Made by a program: the position numbers and the translations under genes | Assembly: GCF_036053395.1 (NCBI RefSeq) | Contig: NZ_CP107942.1 | Location: 7,706,501-7,770,500, forward strand | DNA from: Actinoplanes sp. NBC_00393 | Lineage (GTDB): Bacteria > Actinomycetota > Actinomycetes > Mycobacteriales > Micromonosporaceae | DNA length: 64,000 nucleotides | Reading direction: 5' to 3' | Shown: positions 1 through 7,375 of the stretch, piece after piece | How positions within the stretch are numbered: position 1 is the first letter of the stretch | Layout of the letters: each line of letters begins with the position of its first letter | Notes under the pieces: model-generated | What the model was told of the DNA's origin: nothing | The model's input: the letters and a program-made list of their open reading frames with translations, nothing else | The model's database searches: none

Positions 1-32
1 CCGGCAGCGCTGAGGTGGAGGAGGCGGCAGCG

Positions 33-989
33 CTAGGGCGGCGGGGTGGAGGAGGCCGTGGACGGAGCCGACACCCGCACCGGACGGCTGCCGCGGGCAG
101 CTCCGACGATCACGACGATCACCCCGAGCAGCAGCAACGCCAGGCCGGGCAGCGAGCTCAGCCGAGGTACCTGCCTCAACCAGAGCCAGGCGAGCAGCGC
201 CGCCCCGGGCACCTCGAGCAGGATCAGCACGCTGATCGTCGTCGCCGACGTGTGGTGCAGCGCGTAGTTGAACATCGAATGCCCGAGCAGCTGCGCACCG
301 GCCACGATGGCGAGGATCGCCGCCCAGGTCTGCCCGTCGTACCCGGTCAGATCGATCCCACCGGCAACGCAGACGGCCAGCAGGAGGATCGCGCACGTCC
401 CGTAGCAGATCGACGTGTAGGTGGTCGTGCTCAACGACGTCCGCGCCCGCTCGCCGAGCGCCGTGTAGACCGCGGCGGCGATCGCGCCGAGCAGGGCGAG
501 CACGTCGGCGAAGACGGCCTGCGCGGAGACGCCGAAATCGACCCCGGTCGCCCAGGCGGCGCCGGCTACGGCCAGCCCGATGCCGATCCACCCGGCGGTC
601 GACGGCCGCCTCCCCTGCGCCGCCGCGATGAGTCCCTGCCAGACCGGCTGAGTGGCGACCAGCGCGGTGGCGGTGGCCACCGAGCCGAGTTGGACGCTCG
701 GCATCCAGGTCGCGAAGTGGACGGCCAGCGCCAGCCCGGCAAGCAGGCAGAAGAGGCCTTCGCGTCGCCGTGGCCCGTGGATCACCGCACGGATCTCGGT
801 ACGCCGTGAGACCAATGCCACAGGGGCGAGCACGACGGTCGCCAGGCTGTTCCGCCAGAAGGCGACGGCGAGTGCCGGGGCGGCCGCGAACGCGATCAGC
901 GGCGCCGACGAGGAGACCGCGAGCACAGCCACGAGCAGGGCAAGCATGGTGGCCGGCGGCGGCACGGTGTGCGGTGAACGCATATTCAT
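33..989 (-). CDS. DMT/EamA-family transporter
   Basis: A 318-residue integral membrane protein built of about ten hydrophobic segments in two EamA-like halves, the usual size of drug/metabolite transporters. Residues from about 95 on carry a small-residue-rich helix (GSVATATALVATQPVWQG) typical of the family, and the C-terminus is a short Pro/Ser/Thr tail. The likely role is export of a small metabolite or amino acid through the cytoplasmic membrane, but the substrate cannot be read from sequence. It is divergent from the HAD hydrolase gene that follows, with about 130 bp between them. No downstream partner is visible because the window begins 32 bp past its stop codon. Confidence 0.85.
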   Translation of the reverse strand: MNMRSPHTVPPPATMLALLVAVLAVSSSAPLIAFAAAPALAVAFWRNSLATVVLAPVALVSRRTEIRAVIHGPRRREGLFCLLAGLALAVHFATWMPSVQLGSVATATALVATQPVWQGLIAAAQGRRPSTAGWIGIGLAVAGAAWATGVDFGVSAQAVFADVLALLGAIAAAVYTALGERARTSLSTTTYTSICYGTCAILLLAVCVAGGIDLTGYDGQTWAAILAIVAGAQLLGHSMFNYALHHTSATTISVLILLEVPGAALLAWLWLRQVPRLSSLPGLALLLLGVIVVIVGAARGSRPVRVSAPSTASSTPPP

Positions 990-1123
990 CCCCGGCCGTC
1001 GCTTCTTGCAGAGTGAAGCGCCACTGTTTGCTGACCTCTATTGGCGGAGAGTGACGAAGTCGCTACAGTCACCGGCGGTCGTGCGCCATTTTCTACCCGT
1101 CGATGCCCCGGAAGGCGATTTAC

Positions 1124-1822
1124 GTGTCCGTATACCGAGCCGTCTTGTTTGACTTTTTCGGCACGCTGACCAGGTCTGTACAGCGGGGGCCACAGCACGC
1201 CGACATCGCCCGAGCGCTCGGAGCCGACCCGGACGCGCTGGTGGGCGTACTGGACCGCACCTTCCGGGCCCGGGCCTGCGGAAGCTTCGGCTCGGCCGAA
1301 GCCACCCTACGCTGGGTGATCGAGCAGGTCGGCGGCGACACGCGGCCGAGCGCCATCCGGGCGGCCATGCCGGCCCGGGTCGACGCCCTGCGCGCCGACA
1401 CCCAGCTGCGCCCGGACGCGGTGAGCGCCCTCACCGCGATCCGCAGCCGCGGCGCGCGCACCGCGGTGATCAGCGACTGCACCCACGAACTCCCCGCCTT
1501 CCTGCCCGGCCTCCCGGTGGCGCCGCTGCTCGACGCCCAGATCTACTCGGTCGAGCTCGGCGTCTGCAAGCCGGACCCCGAGATCTACCTGACGGCCTGC
1601 GACCGCCTCGGTGTAGCCCCCGCCGACTGCCTCTACGTCGGCGACGGCGGCAGCCACGAACTCACCGGCGCGGCCGCGGTCGGCATGACCCCGGTCCGGC
1701 TTGCCGCCCCCGACCTGGCCAATCACCTCGTCTTCGACGCCGACACCAACTTCGCCGGCCGCACCGTGCGATCGCTCACCGAGGTGCTCACGCTGATCGA
1801 TCACGTCCCGGCCATGATCTGA
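1124..1822 (+). CDS. HAD-superfamily hydrolase (subfamily IA)
   Basis: A 232-residue haloacid dehalogenase-type hydrolase, probably a phosphatase of a small metabolite. Motif I is LFDFFGTLT near residue 10, motif II is the Ser in VISDCTHE, motif III the Lys in CKPDPEIY, and motif IV is YVGDGGSHELTGA, the acidic Mg2+-binding loop. I take GTG at 1124, eight bases after a GGAAGG Shine-Dalgarno, rather than the in-frame ATG at 1103, because the catalytic strand then starts four residues in, as is usual. The gene stands alone and is followed by a perfect 21-bp palindrome. The substrate is unknown. Confidence 0.85.
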   Translation: MSVYRAVLFDFFGTLTRSVQRGPQHADIARALGADPDALVGVLDRTFRARACGSFGSAEATLRWVIEQVGGDTRPSAIRAAMPARVDALRADTQLRPDAVSALTAIRSRGARTAVISDCTHELPAFLPGLPVAPLLDAQIYSVELGVCKPDPEIYLTACDRLGVAPADCLYVGDGGSHELTGAAAVGMTPVRLAAPDLANHLVFDADTNFAGRTVRSLTEVLTLIDHVPAMI

Positions 1823-1940
1823 AAACCATTGCGGGGTACGCGCGACGCAGTTCCCAAAAGCTACGTGTCCCCCACTACGACGCGGCCACCTGCAACACCG
1901 GGCCGCCCGGCGGCCACCGGGCTTAAGCAGTTCCATGGCT

Positions 1941-1985
1941 GGTTAACAGGGCTGTTTGAGCGGCGCTCAAACAGCCCTGTTAACC
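1941..1985. repeat. 21-bp perfect inverted repeat, 3-nt loop
   Basis: The left arm at 1941-1961 (begins GGTTAACAGGGC) is exactly complementary to 1965-1985 with loop GGC. Wobble and further pairs extend the stem outward to about 1936-1990. It lies between a HAD gene and a divergently unrelated small gene. It may terminate the HAD transcript, although there is no T-run on either strand, or it may be a protein-binding site. Confidence 0.85.
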
Positions 1986-2054
1986 GGCCGGGCATGGTCA
2001 CCCCGGCCAGGCCGGCGGGCGGTGAGTGGATGGTCGGCGTGGGAGGATGACGCG

Positions 2055-2549
2055 GTGAGTTCTGGCGTACTGGATGAGGCGATCAAGAAGGCGGCGATCG
2101 CCTGGGTCTCGGTGGGCGACGGGCCGGCGTATGCGCTGTGGTGCATGCCGGTGGAGAACTCGCTGGCCGTGATCAGCGGGCCGGGCGAGCAGTTCGCCCC
2201 CGATCTGGCGCAGGCCGAACGGGCAACCATGCGGCTGCGCGGCGATCACGGCGGCCAGATCGTGGCAGCCGATGCGGTGGTCACCCGGCTGCTGCCCGGC
2301 AGCCCGGAGTGGGACGAGATCGCTCCCCAGTTGGCCACAAAGCGCCTGAACGCTTCCGGCACCGCGGACGACCTGGTGGCCCGCTGGGTCGAGAACGGCT
2401 GCGCGCTGGTGAAACTGACCCCGGCCGCCGAGTCCGCCGTCGGCACCGCGGAACTGCCTGCCGAATCGGCCGCAGCCCCGCCACGCGAGACCCCGGCCCG
2501 AATCGAGACCCGGCGCCCGTTCCGCCTGCACCGCGTCCGCAAGCGCTGA
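2055..2549 (+). CDS. hypothetical protein, possible FMN-binding split barrel
   Basis: A 164-residue protein. GTG at 2055 is chosen because a GGGAGG Shine-Dalgarno lies eight bases upstream; the upstream reading frame extension runs through the palindrome. Residues 15-115 alternate beta-like segments and contain RLRGDHGGQIV followed by a PGSPEWDEI stretch, a pattern I associate with actinobacterial pyridoxamine-5'-phosphate-oxidase-like split barrels, but no FMN-binding motif is secure. The last 40 residues are Ala/Pro-rich and end in a basic tail. It stands alone, upstream of a repeat block. Function is not known; the family assignment is a weak inference. Confidence 0.6.
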   Translation: MSSGVLDEAIKKAAIAWVSVGDGPAYALWCMPVENSLAVISGPGEQFAPDLAQAERATMRLRGDHGGQIVAADAVVTRLLPGSPEWDEIAPQLATKRLNASGTADDLVARWVENGCALVKLTPAAESAVGTAELPAESAAAPPRETPARIETRRPFRLHRVRKR

Positions 2550-2587
2550 CCGAGCGACCCACTCATGCAAGCAACGCACGAGCCGCC

Positions 2588-2629
2588 CGCCGGTCGCCGG
2601 TCGCCGGTCGCCGGTCGCCGGTCGCCGGA
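2588..2629. repeat. heptanucleotide tandem repeat (CGCCGGT)n
   Basis: Five exact copies of CGCCGGT followed by one CGCCGGA, beginning 39 bp after the stop codon of the preceding gene. No gene overlaps it convincingly. Confidence 0.9.
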
Positions 2630-2690
2630 TCTTGGTGAGATGCGGCGCCACATTGCGCGCAATTAGGCAGGACCTCGCAAATCCGGCTGG

Positions 2691-3046
2691 CTAGGCAAGG
2701 GGCGGGAGTCCGGAGGACCGGAGACCCGGCCCGGAAGCCCGGAGGCTGGGCACGGGAGGCCGGGGGCGCGGCCGGAAGCCAGGAAGCGGGGGCCGCGAAG
2801 CCCGGAGGCCGAAGCCCGGAGGCCGGGGCCGGGAGGCCGGGGCCGGGAGGCCGGGGCCGGGAGGCCGGGGCCGGGAGGCCGGGGCCCGGACCCGGAGTCC
2901 GGAGGCCGGGAGCCGAAAGCCCGGAAGCCCGGAAGCCCGGAAGCGAAAGGCCTCCGGCCAGGCCCGGAAAGCCGGAAGCCCGCGGGCCGAGTCCGCAAGG
3001 CCGAGTCCGCAAGGCCGAGGGCCGGGAAGGCGCGATTCGGCAGGCC
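2691..3046. repeat. GC-rich low-complexity repeat block, no gene
   Basis: This part of the 500-bp gap between the hypothetical gene and phzF consists of variants of GGCC/CCGGAAG. A 14-bp unit GGCCGGGGCCGGGA occurs four times exactly at 2821-2876 with a degenerate fifth copy, and an 8-bp unit AAGCCCGG occurs three times at 2917-2940. All minus-strand frames stay open simply because stop codons are excluded by composition, giving Pro/Gly/Ala/Arg polymers. I see no ribosome-binding site or recognisable protein. Confidence 0.85.
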
Positions 3047-3049
3047 GGG

Positions 3050-3925
3050 TCAGCCGATGAAGGGTGGGACGGCTATGCGGCCCTCGGCTATCGGGCATAC
3101 GTGGCCGGCCACCGTTGCGACCGTGGCGGTGCCGTTCGTGGCTGTCACGGTGCATTCCAGCAAGGATGGGCGCTTCATCTCTATGCCCTGGTGGACGCGG
3201 TAGGAGGATATGCCGTCGGCGGGGAGCCAGCCGGCTGCGACGAGCCAGACGCCCAGGCCGAGGGCTGCTGAGCCGGTGGCTGGGTCCTCCCACACTGCGG
3301 TGCCGGGGACGAAGACGCGGGCATGGGCCTCGCCGTCGGACCAGGCGAAGACGCTGATGTCGGTGATGCCCAACCGTTCCGCGGCGGGCACGTCGACTCG
3401 GATGCGGGCGAGCGCGTCCCGGCGTACCGGGAGGAAGACCCAGGCCAGCCCGCAACTGGCCGGGCGGGCCGCTGCCTGGTCTCCACCTGCGTAGTCCGCG
3501 GCCGTCAGGCCGAGCATGGCGAGCAGCGGGCCGTGGTCGCGGGGCGCGCCCAGACTCGGTGTGCCGCCGGTCAGCGTGGCCCGGCCCGCGTCGGTCACCT
3601 CGATCGGCAGCAGGCCGGCGCCGCATTCCTGGACCACCTTGCCGGCCGGGAACAGGCCGCGGCGCATCGACGTGACCGCGGCGCCGACGCTGGGGTGGCC
3701 GGCGAACGGCAGCTCGGCCTCGGGGGTGAAGATCCGCGCACGGTACGTGGCGCCGTCCGTGACCGGTGGCAGCACGAAGACCGTCTCCGCCAGGTTGAAC
3801 TCGCGGGCCAGCGTCTGCATCTGGTCGCCGCCGAGGTCGTCGGCCCCATACACGACCGCGAGCGGATTACCGGCGAACGGCCGATCGGTGAACACGTCAA
3901 CGATCTCGTAGGCCACGGTGGACAT
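3050..3925 (-). CDS. PhzF-family isomerase
   Basis: A 291-residue member of the phenazine-biosynthesis-like PhzF/diaminopimelate-epimerase fold family. The N-terminus YEIVDVFTDRPFAGNPLAVV is the family signature, and the conserved Glu of NLAETVFV near residue 46 is the expected catalytic acid. The second lobe contains DPATGSAA, also diagnostic. No phenazine genes are nearby, so the substrate is unknown; most such proteins are isolated isomerases or epimerases. The ATG lies 6 nt after a TAGGGT -10 box (minus strand), so the mRNA may be leaderless. Its start is only 27 bp from the divergent MgtE_N/CBS gene. Confidence 0.92.
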   Translation of the reverse strand: MSTVAYEIVDVFTDRPFAGNPLAVVYGADDLGGDQMQTLAREFNLAETVFVLPPVTDGATYRARIFTPEAELPFAGHPSVGAAVTSMRRGLFPAGKVVQECGAGLLPIEVTDAGRATLTGGTPSLGAPRDHGPLLAMLGLTAADYAGGDQAAARPASCGLAWVFLPVRRDALARIRVDVPAAERLGITDISVFAWSDGEAHARVFVPGTAVWEDPATGSAALGLGVWLVAAGWLPADGISSYRVHQGIEMKRPSLLECTVTATNGTATVATVAGHVCPIAEGRIAVPPFIG

Positions 3926-3931
3926 GTCCGG

Positions 3932-3946
3932 ACCCTAACCTAATCT
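3932..3946. promoter_or_regulatory. overlapping divergent leaderless promoters
   Basis: In the 27-bp gap between two divergent start codons, TAATCT at 3941-3946 is 6 nt before the GTG at 3953, with TGGACA 16 nt upstream of it as a -35. On the minus strand TAGGGT at 3937-3932 is 6 nt before the ATG at 3925. Both transcripts would begin at or next to their start codon. Confidence 0.6.
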
Positions 3947-3952
3947 GAGTCC

Positions 3953-5227
3953 GTGACCATGGGGACGAGGGTTTATCTGGCCCGCCTGGCCGGCCTGCCG
4001 GTGTTCGACCCCAACGGGGACCGGGTCGGCCGGGTGCGCGACGCGGTGGTACGCCTGCGCACCACCAACCGTCCGCCGCAGATCGTCGGCCTGGTCGCCG
4101 AGATGGCCCTGCGCCGCCGGATCTTCCTGCCGATCGGCCGGGTGACCGGCATGGATGCGGAAGGCGTCGTCCTCAGCACGGGCAGCCTGAACCTGCGCCG
4201 GTTCGAGAAGCGCCCCAACGAGCTGCTGGTCCTGGAGGACCTGCTGGACCGCCGGGTCACCGTGAAGCCGGAGAACGAGGACGGCGACGAGCATGTCGGC
4301 GCGGTCGTGGACATCGGGATGGAGCAGAACCGGCGAACCGAGTGGATCATCACCCGGGTGGCGGTTCGGGAGCACACCGGCCGGCTGACCCGGCGGGGGC
4401 ATCTTTACCAGGCGGAGTACGACCGGGTCCGCGGCCTGGTCGGCCCCACCGACACCCAGGGCACCTCGAACCTGATCGCCCTGCTCGACCAGATGCGCCC
4501 GGCCGACATGGCCAACGCGCTGCAGGATCTGCCGGACGCCCGCCGTAACGAGGTGGCCGCCGCCCTGGACGACCGCCGGCTCGCCGACGTGCTGGAGGAG
4601 CTGCCCGAGCACGACCAGGTGGAGATCCTGGTCGGCCTGGACCGGGAACGCGCCGCCGACGTGCTCGAACGGATGGATCCGGACGACGCCGCCGACCTGC
4701 TCGCCGAGCTCCCCAAGAGCGAGCAGGCCGTGCTGCTCGACCTGATGGAGCCGGAGGAGGCGGCCCCGGTCCGGCAGCTGATGAACTACCGGCCCGGCAC
4801 CGCCGGCAGTGTGATGACCTCGGAGCCGGTGATCCTCACCCCGGACACGACGGTCGCCGAGGCGCTCGCCCGGATCCGTGAACCGGAGCTCTCCACGGTG
4901 GTCGCCGCGCAGGTCTTCGTGGCCCGTGCGCCGAGCGCCACCCCGACCGGGAAGTATCTCGGTATGGTCCACTTCCAGCGCCTGCTCCGGGAACCGCCGG
5001 CCACGCTCGTCGGCGGGCTGGTGGACAGCGACATCGACCCGTTGCGCACCGAGACCGGGCTGCTCGAGATCACCCGGCGGATGGCGACGTACGACCTGGT
5101 CGCGATGCCGGTGGTCGACTCGACGCACCGGCTGCTCGGCGCGGTCACCGTCGACGACGTGCTGGACCACTCGCTGCCCCGGGACTGGCGTGACCGGGAC
5201 GCCCAGGACGAGGAGCCGGCCCTGTGA
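3953..5227 (+). CDS. MgtE N-domain/CBS protein without a channel
   Basis: A 424-residue soluble protein. Residues 1-170 look like two PRC-barrel-type beta modules (VRDAVVRL, IFLPIGRV). Residues 185-280 are the helical MgtE N domain with repeated DLLAELP-type helices, and residues 285-410 are a CBS pair beginning GSVMTSEPVILTPDTTVAEAL. The transmembrane Mg2+ channel of true MgtE is absent, so it is probably a sensor or regulator rather than a transporter. It resembles the mycobacterial Rv1232c type, also near mrp. It overlaps the DUF1003 gene by 4 bp (GTGA), which indicates translational coupling. Confidence 0.88.
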   Translation: MTMGTRVYLARLAGLPVFDPNGDRVGRVRDAVVRLRTTNRPPQIVGLVAEMALRRRIFLPIGRVTGMDAEGVVLSTGSLNLRRFEKRPNELLVLEDLLDRRVTVKPENEDGDEHVGAVVDIGMEQNRRTEWIITRVAVREHTGRLTRRGHLYQAEYDRVRGLVGPTDTQGTSNLIALLDQMRPADMANALQDLPDARRNEVAAALDDRRLADVLEELPEHDQVEILVGLDRERAADVLERMDPDDAADLLAELPKSEQAVLLDLMEPEEAAPVRQLMNYRPGTAGSVMTSEPVILTPDTTVAEALARIREPELSTVVAAQVFVARAPSATPTGKYLGMVHFQRLLREPPATLVGGLVDSDIDPLRTETGLLEITRRMATYDLVAMPVVDSTHRLLGAVTVDDVLDHSLPRDWRDRDAQDEEPAL

Positions 5228-5748
5228 GCGAGAACCGGCGCGACCGTCTGGACCAGCCCCGCGACCCGGGCCGGGTGCAGCTGCCCAAGTTCGATCCGGA
5301 GGCGTTCGGCCGCTGGTCGGAGGGGATCGCGCGGTACATGGGCACGGCGAAGTTCATCGTCTACATGACGGTGGTGATCGCCGCCTGGTTCGCGTGGAAC
5401 ACCCTGGCGCCGGAGCGGCTGCGGTTCGACCCGTACACGTTCACCTTCCTCACGTTGATTTTGTCGCTGCAGGCGTCGTACGCCGCGCCGTTGATCCTTC
5501 TGGCGCAGAACCGGCAGACCGACCGGGACCGGCTGGCGATGGACGAGGATCGCCGCCGGGCGGCGATGCAGAAGGCCGACACCGAATACCTGACGCGCGA
5601 GATCGCCGCGCTGCGGATCGCCCTCGGCGACGTCGCGACCAGGGACTTCGTGCGTTCCGAGCTGAACCGGCTGGCCGACGAACTGGACGAAGCGGCACTG
5701 CGGCGGGAGAAGCGGGCTCGTATGGAGTGGGAAGAAGACCACCCCTGA
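5224..5748 (+). CDS. DUF1003 membrane protein
   Basis: A 174-residue protein with two hydrophobic helices at about residues 44-60 (FIVYMTVVIAAWFAWNTL) and 72-92 (YTFTFLTLILSLQASYAAPL), followed by the characteristic QNRQTDRDRLAMDED segment and a long charged helix, which is the DUF1003 pattern. The function of the family is unknown. Its coupling by a 4-bp overlap to the MgtE_N/CBS gene and co-orientation suggest that the soluble CBS protein and this membrane protein act together, possibly in divalent cation homeostasis (inference). Confidence 0.88.
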   Translation: MSENRRDRLDQPRDPGRVQLPKFDPEAFGRWSEGIARYMGTAKFIVYMTVVIAAWFAWNTLAPERLRFDPYTFTFLTLILSLQASYAAPLILLAQNRQTDRDRLAMDEDRRRAAMQKADTEYLTREIAALRIALGDVATRDFVRSELNRLADELDEAALRREKRARMEWEEDHP

Positions 5749-5756
5749 CGCCGACG

Positions 5757-5762
5757 TAGCAT
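5757..5762 (+). promoter_or_regulatory. -10 box of a leaderless mrp transcript
   Basis: TAGCAT lies 7 nt before the ATG at 5770 and overlaps the other in-frame ATG at 5761, which argues for 5770 as the start. Confidence 0.5.
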
Positions 5763-5769
5763 GGGCTGC

Positions 5770-6921
5770 ATGTCCGCTCCTGCATCGACGCTCGAGGACG
5801 CGATCCAGGCCGCTCTGGCGACCGTCGACGACCCCGAGATCCGCCGCCCGATCACCGACCTGGGAATGGTCGCCGGCTTCACCGTCGGCGACGGCCTGGT
5901 CAAGGTCGATCTGCTGCTCACCGTGTCCGGCTGCCCGCTGCGGGACAAGCTGAACAACGACATCACCGCCGCTCTCACCAAGATTCCCGGGATCGACCGG
6001 GTCGAGATCAACTTCGGGGTGATGACCGAGGAGCAGCGCAAGGCGCTGCAGGCCACCCTGCGGGGTGGCGGCGAGAGCGCCGAGCCGGTCATCCCGTTCG
6101 CTCAGCCCGGCTCCCGGACCAGGGTGTATGCGGTGGCCAGCGGCAAGGGCGGCGTCGGCAAGTCCAGCGTCACCGTGAACCTGGCCGCGGCCCTCGCCAA
6201 GCGGGGCCTGTCGGTCGGCGTGGTCGACGCGGACATCTACGGCCACTCGGTGCCCCGGATGCTCGGCGTCGACGGCCGGCCCACCCGCGTCGAGGAAATG
6301 ATCATGCCGCCGCAGTCGCACGGCGTGAAGGTGATCTCGATCGGCATGTTCACCGCCGGCAACGCCGCTGTCGTCTGGCGTGGCCCGATGCTGCACCGGG
6401 CGCTGCAGCAGTTCCTCGCCGACGTCTACTGGGGCGACCTGGACGTGCTGCTGCTCGACCTGCCCCCGGGTACCGGCGACGTGGCCATCTCGCTGGCCCA
6501 GCTGCTGCCGAACGCGGAGATCCTGGTGGTCACCACCCCGCAGATGGCCGCTGCCGAGGTCGCCGAGCGGGCCGGCGCGATCGCGCTGCAGACCCACCAG
6601 CGCCTGGTCGGTGTGGTGGAGAACATGTCCTGGCTGGAGCTGCCGGACGGCTCCCGGATGGAGGTCTTCGGCGCCGGTGGCGGCGAGACCGTGGCCGAGT
6701 CGCTGACCAAGATCGTCGGGGCGCGGGTGCCGCTGCTCGGTCAGGTGCCGCTCGACACCCGGGTCCGCGAGGCCGGCGACGGGGGCACCCCGATCGTGCT
6801 GGCCGACCCGGAGGCGCCGGCCGCGAAGGCCCTCGACGCCGTCGCCGACAAGCTGGCCATCCGCCGCGAGTCCCTGGTCGGCAAGCCGCTAGGCCTGATG
6901 GTGAATGCCAAGCGAGGCTGA
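5770..6921 (+). CDS. mrp: Mrp/ApbC-type Fe-S cluster carrier ATPase
   Basis: A 383-residue P-loop ATPase. Residues 1-95 form a MIP18/DUF59-like domain (DPEIRRPITDLGMV, SGCPLRDKL), followed by the NTPase domain with a deviant Walker A GKGGVGKSSVTVNLAAAL near residue 122 and the DLPPGTGDV signature. These proteins load or carry Fe-S clusters for apoenzymes in the cytosol. No C-terminal CxxC is apparent, as in many actinobacterial forms. It is convergent with tatB, ending 1 bp short of its stop, and lies in the same neighbourhood as mycobacterial mrp (Rv1229c). Confidence 0.93.
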   Translation: MSAPASTLEDAIQAALATVDDPEIRRPITDLGMVAGFTVGDGLVKVDLLLTVSGCPLRDKLNNDITAALTKIPGIDRVEINFGVMTEEQRKALQATLRGGGESAEPVIPFAQPGSRTRVYAVASGKGGVGKSSVTVNLAAALAKRGLSVGVVDADIYGHSVPRMLGVDGRPTRVEEMIMPPQSHGVKVISIGMFTAGNAAVVWRGPMLHRALQQFLADVYWGDLDVLLLDLPPGTGDVAISLAQLLPNAEILVVTTPQMAAAEVAERAGAIALQTHQRLVGVVENMSWLELPDGSRMEVFGAGGGETVAESLTKIVGARVPLLGQVPLDTRVREAGDGGTPIVLADPEAPAAKALDAVADKLAIRRESLVGKPLGLMVNAKRG

Positions 6922-6922
6922 T

Positions 6923-7339
6923 TCAGGTCGCGTCCAGGTCGTAACGCTGCGTCGGTCGAGGGCTCTCGACCGGCGCAGCGGTCGTCTTGGGCTGGTTCTT
7001 GAAGTCGGCGGCGGCCGCGACGTCGGACAGCTCCGACTTGACCCCGTTGAGGTCCTGCTTCACGTCGTCGAAGAGGTTCTGCAGCGGCTTACGGATGGCC
7101 GCCTCGTCCTCCTCGCTGAGCAGGTGCTTGCGGATGAAAGCCTTCGGATGCAGGTCTTCGAGCTGGATGTCGGTGCCGAGCTCGCGGCTCAGGTCGGAGG
7201 TCGCGCTCTGCGCCATGTTGCGCAGGCCACGCAGCATCCGTAGGCCGTCGCCGATCACCTTGGGGAGACGCTCCCCGAAGATCAACAGCGCCAGCATGAG
7301 CAGTGCGCCGATCTCCCACCAGTTCAGATTCTCGAACAC
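6923..7339 (-). CDS. tatB: Sec-independent translocase subunit TatB
   Basis: A 138-residue protein with the N-terminal membrane helix WEIGALLMLALLIFGERLPKV, which has the Tat-typical Glu/Gly hinge and Pro, then an amphipathic helix and a variable C-terminal tail. It works with TatA and TatC to export folded twin-arginine substrates. Length and the long C-terminal tail favour TatB over TatA. It lies downstream of htrA on the same strand, as in other actinobacteria, and probably shares its transcript (36-bp gap). Confidence 0.93.
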   Translation of the reverse strand: MFENLNWWEIGALLMLALLIFGERLPKVIGDGLRMLRGLRNMAQSATSDLSRELGTDIQLEDLHPKAFIRKHLLSEEDEAAIRKPLQNLFDDVKQDLNGVKSELSDVAAAADFKNQPKTTAAPVESPRPTQRYDLDAT

Positions 7340-7375
7340 GTACGGCCTCCCAGGCGTCCCGGCGCAAAGCCTACG

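Noticed and set aside
2563..3012. Long minus-strand open frames in all three phases
   Set aside because: Composition of the GC repeats removes stop codons; products are Pro/Gly/Ala/Arg polymers with no ribosome-binding site.
4786..6597. 603-residue minus-strand frame
   Set aside because: Antisense to the CBS, DUF1003 and mrp genes, which have clear family motifs; a GC-rich mirror frame.
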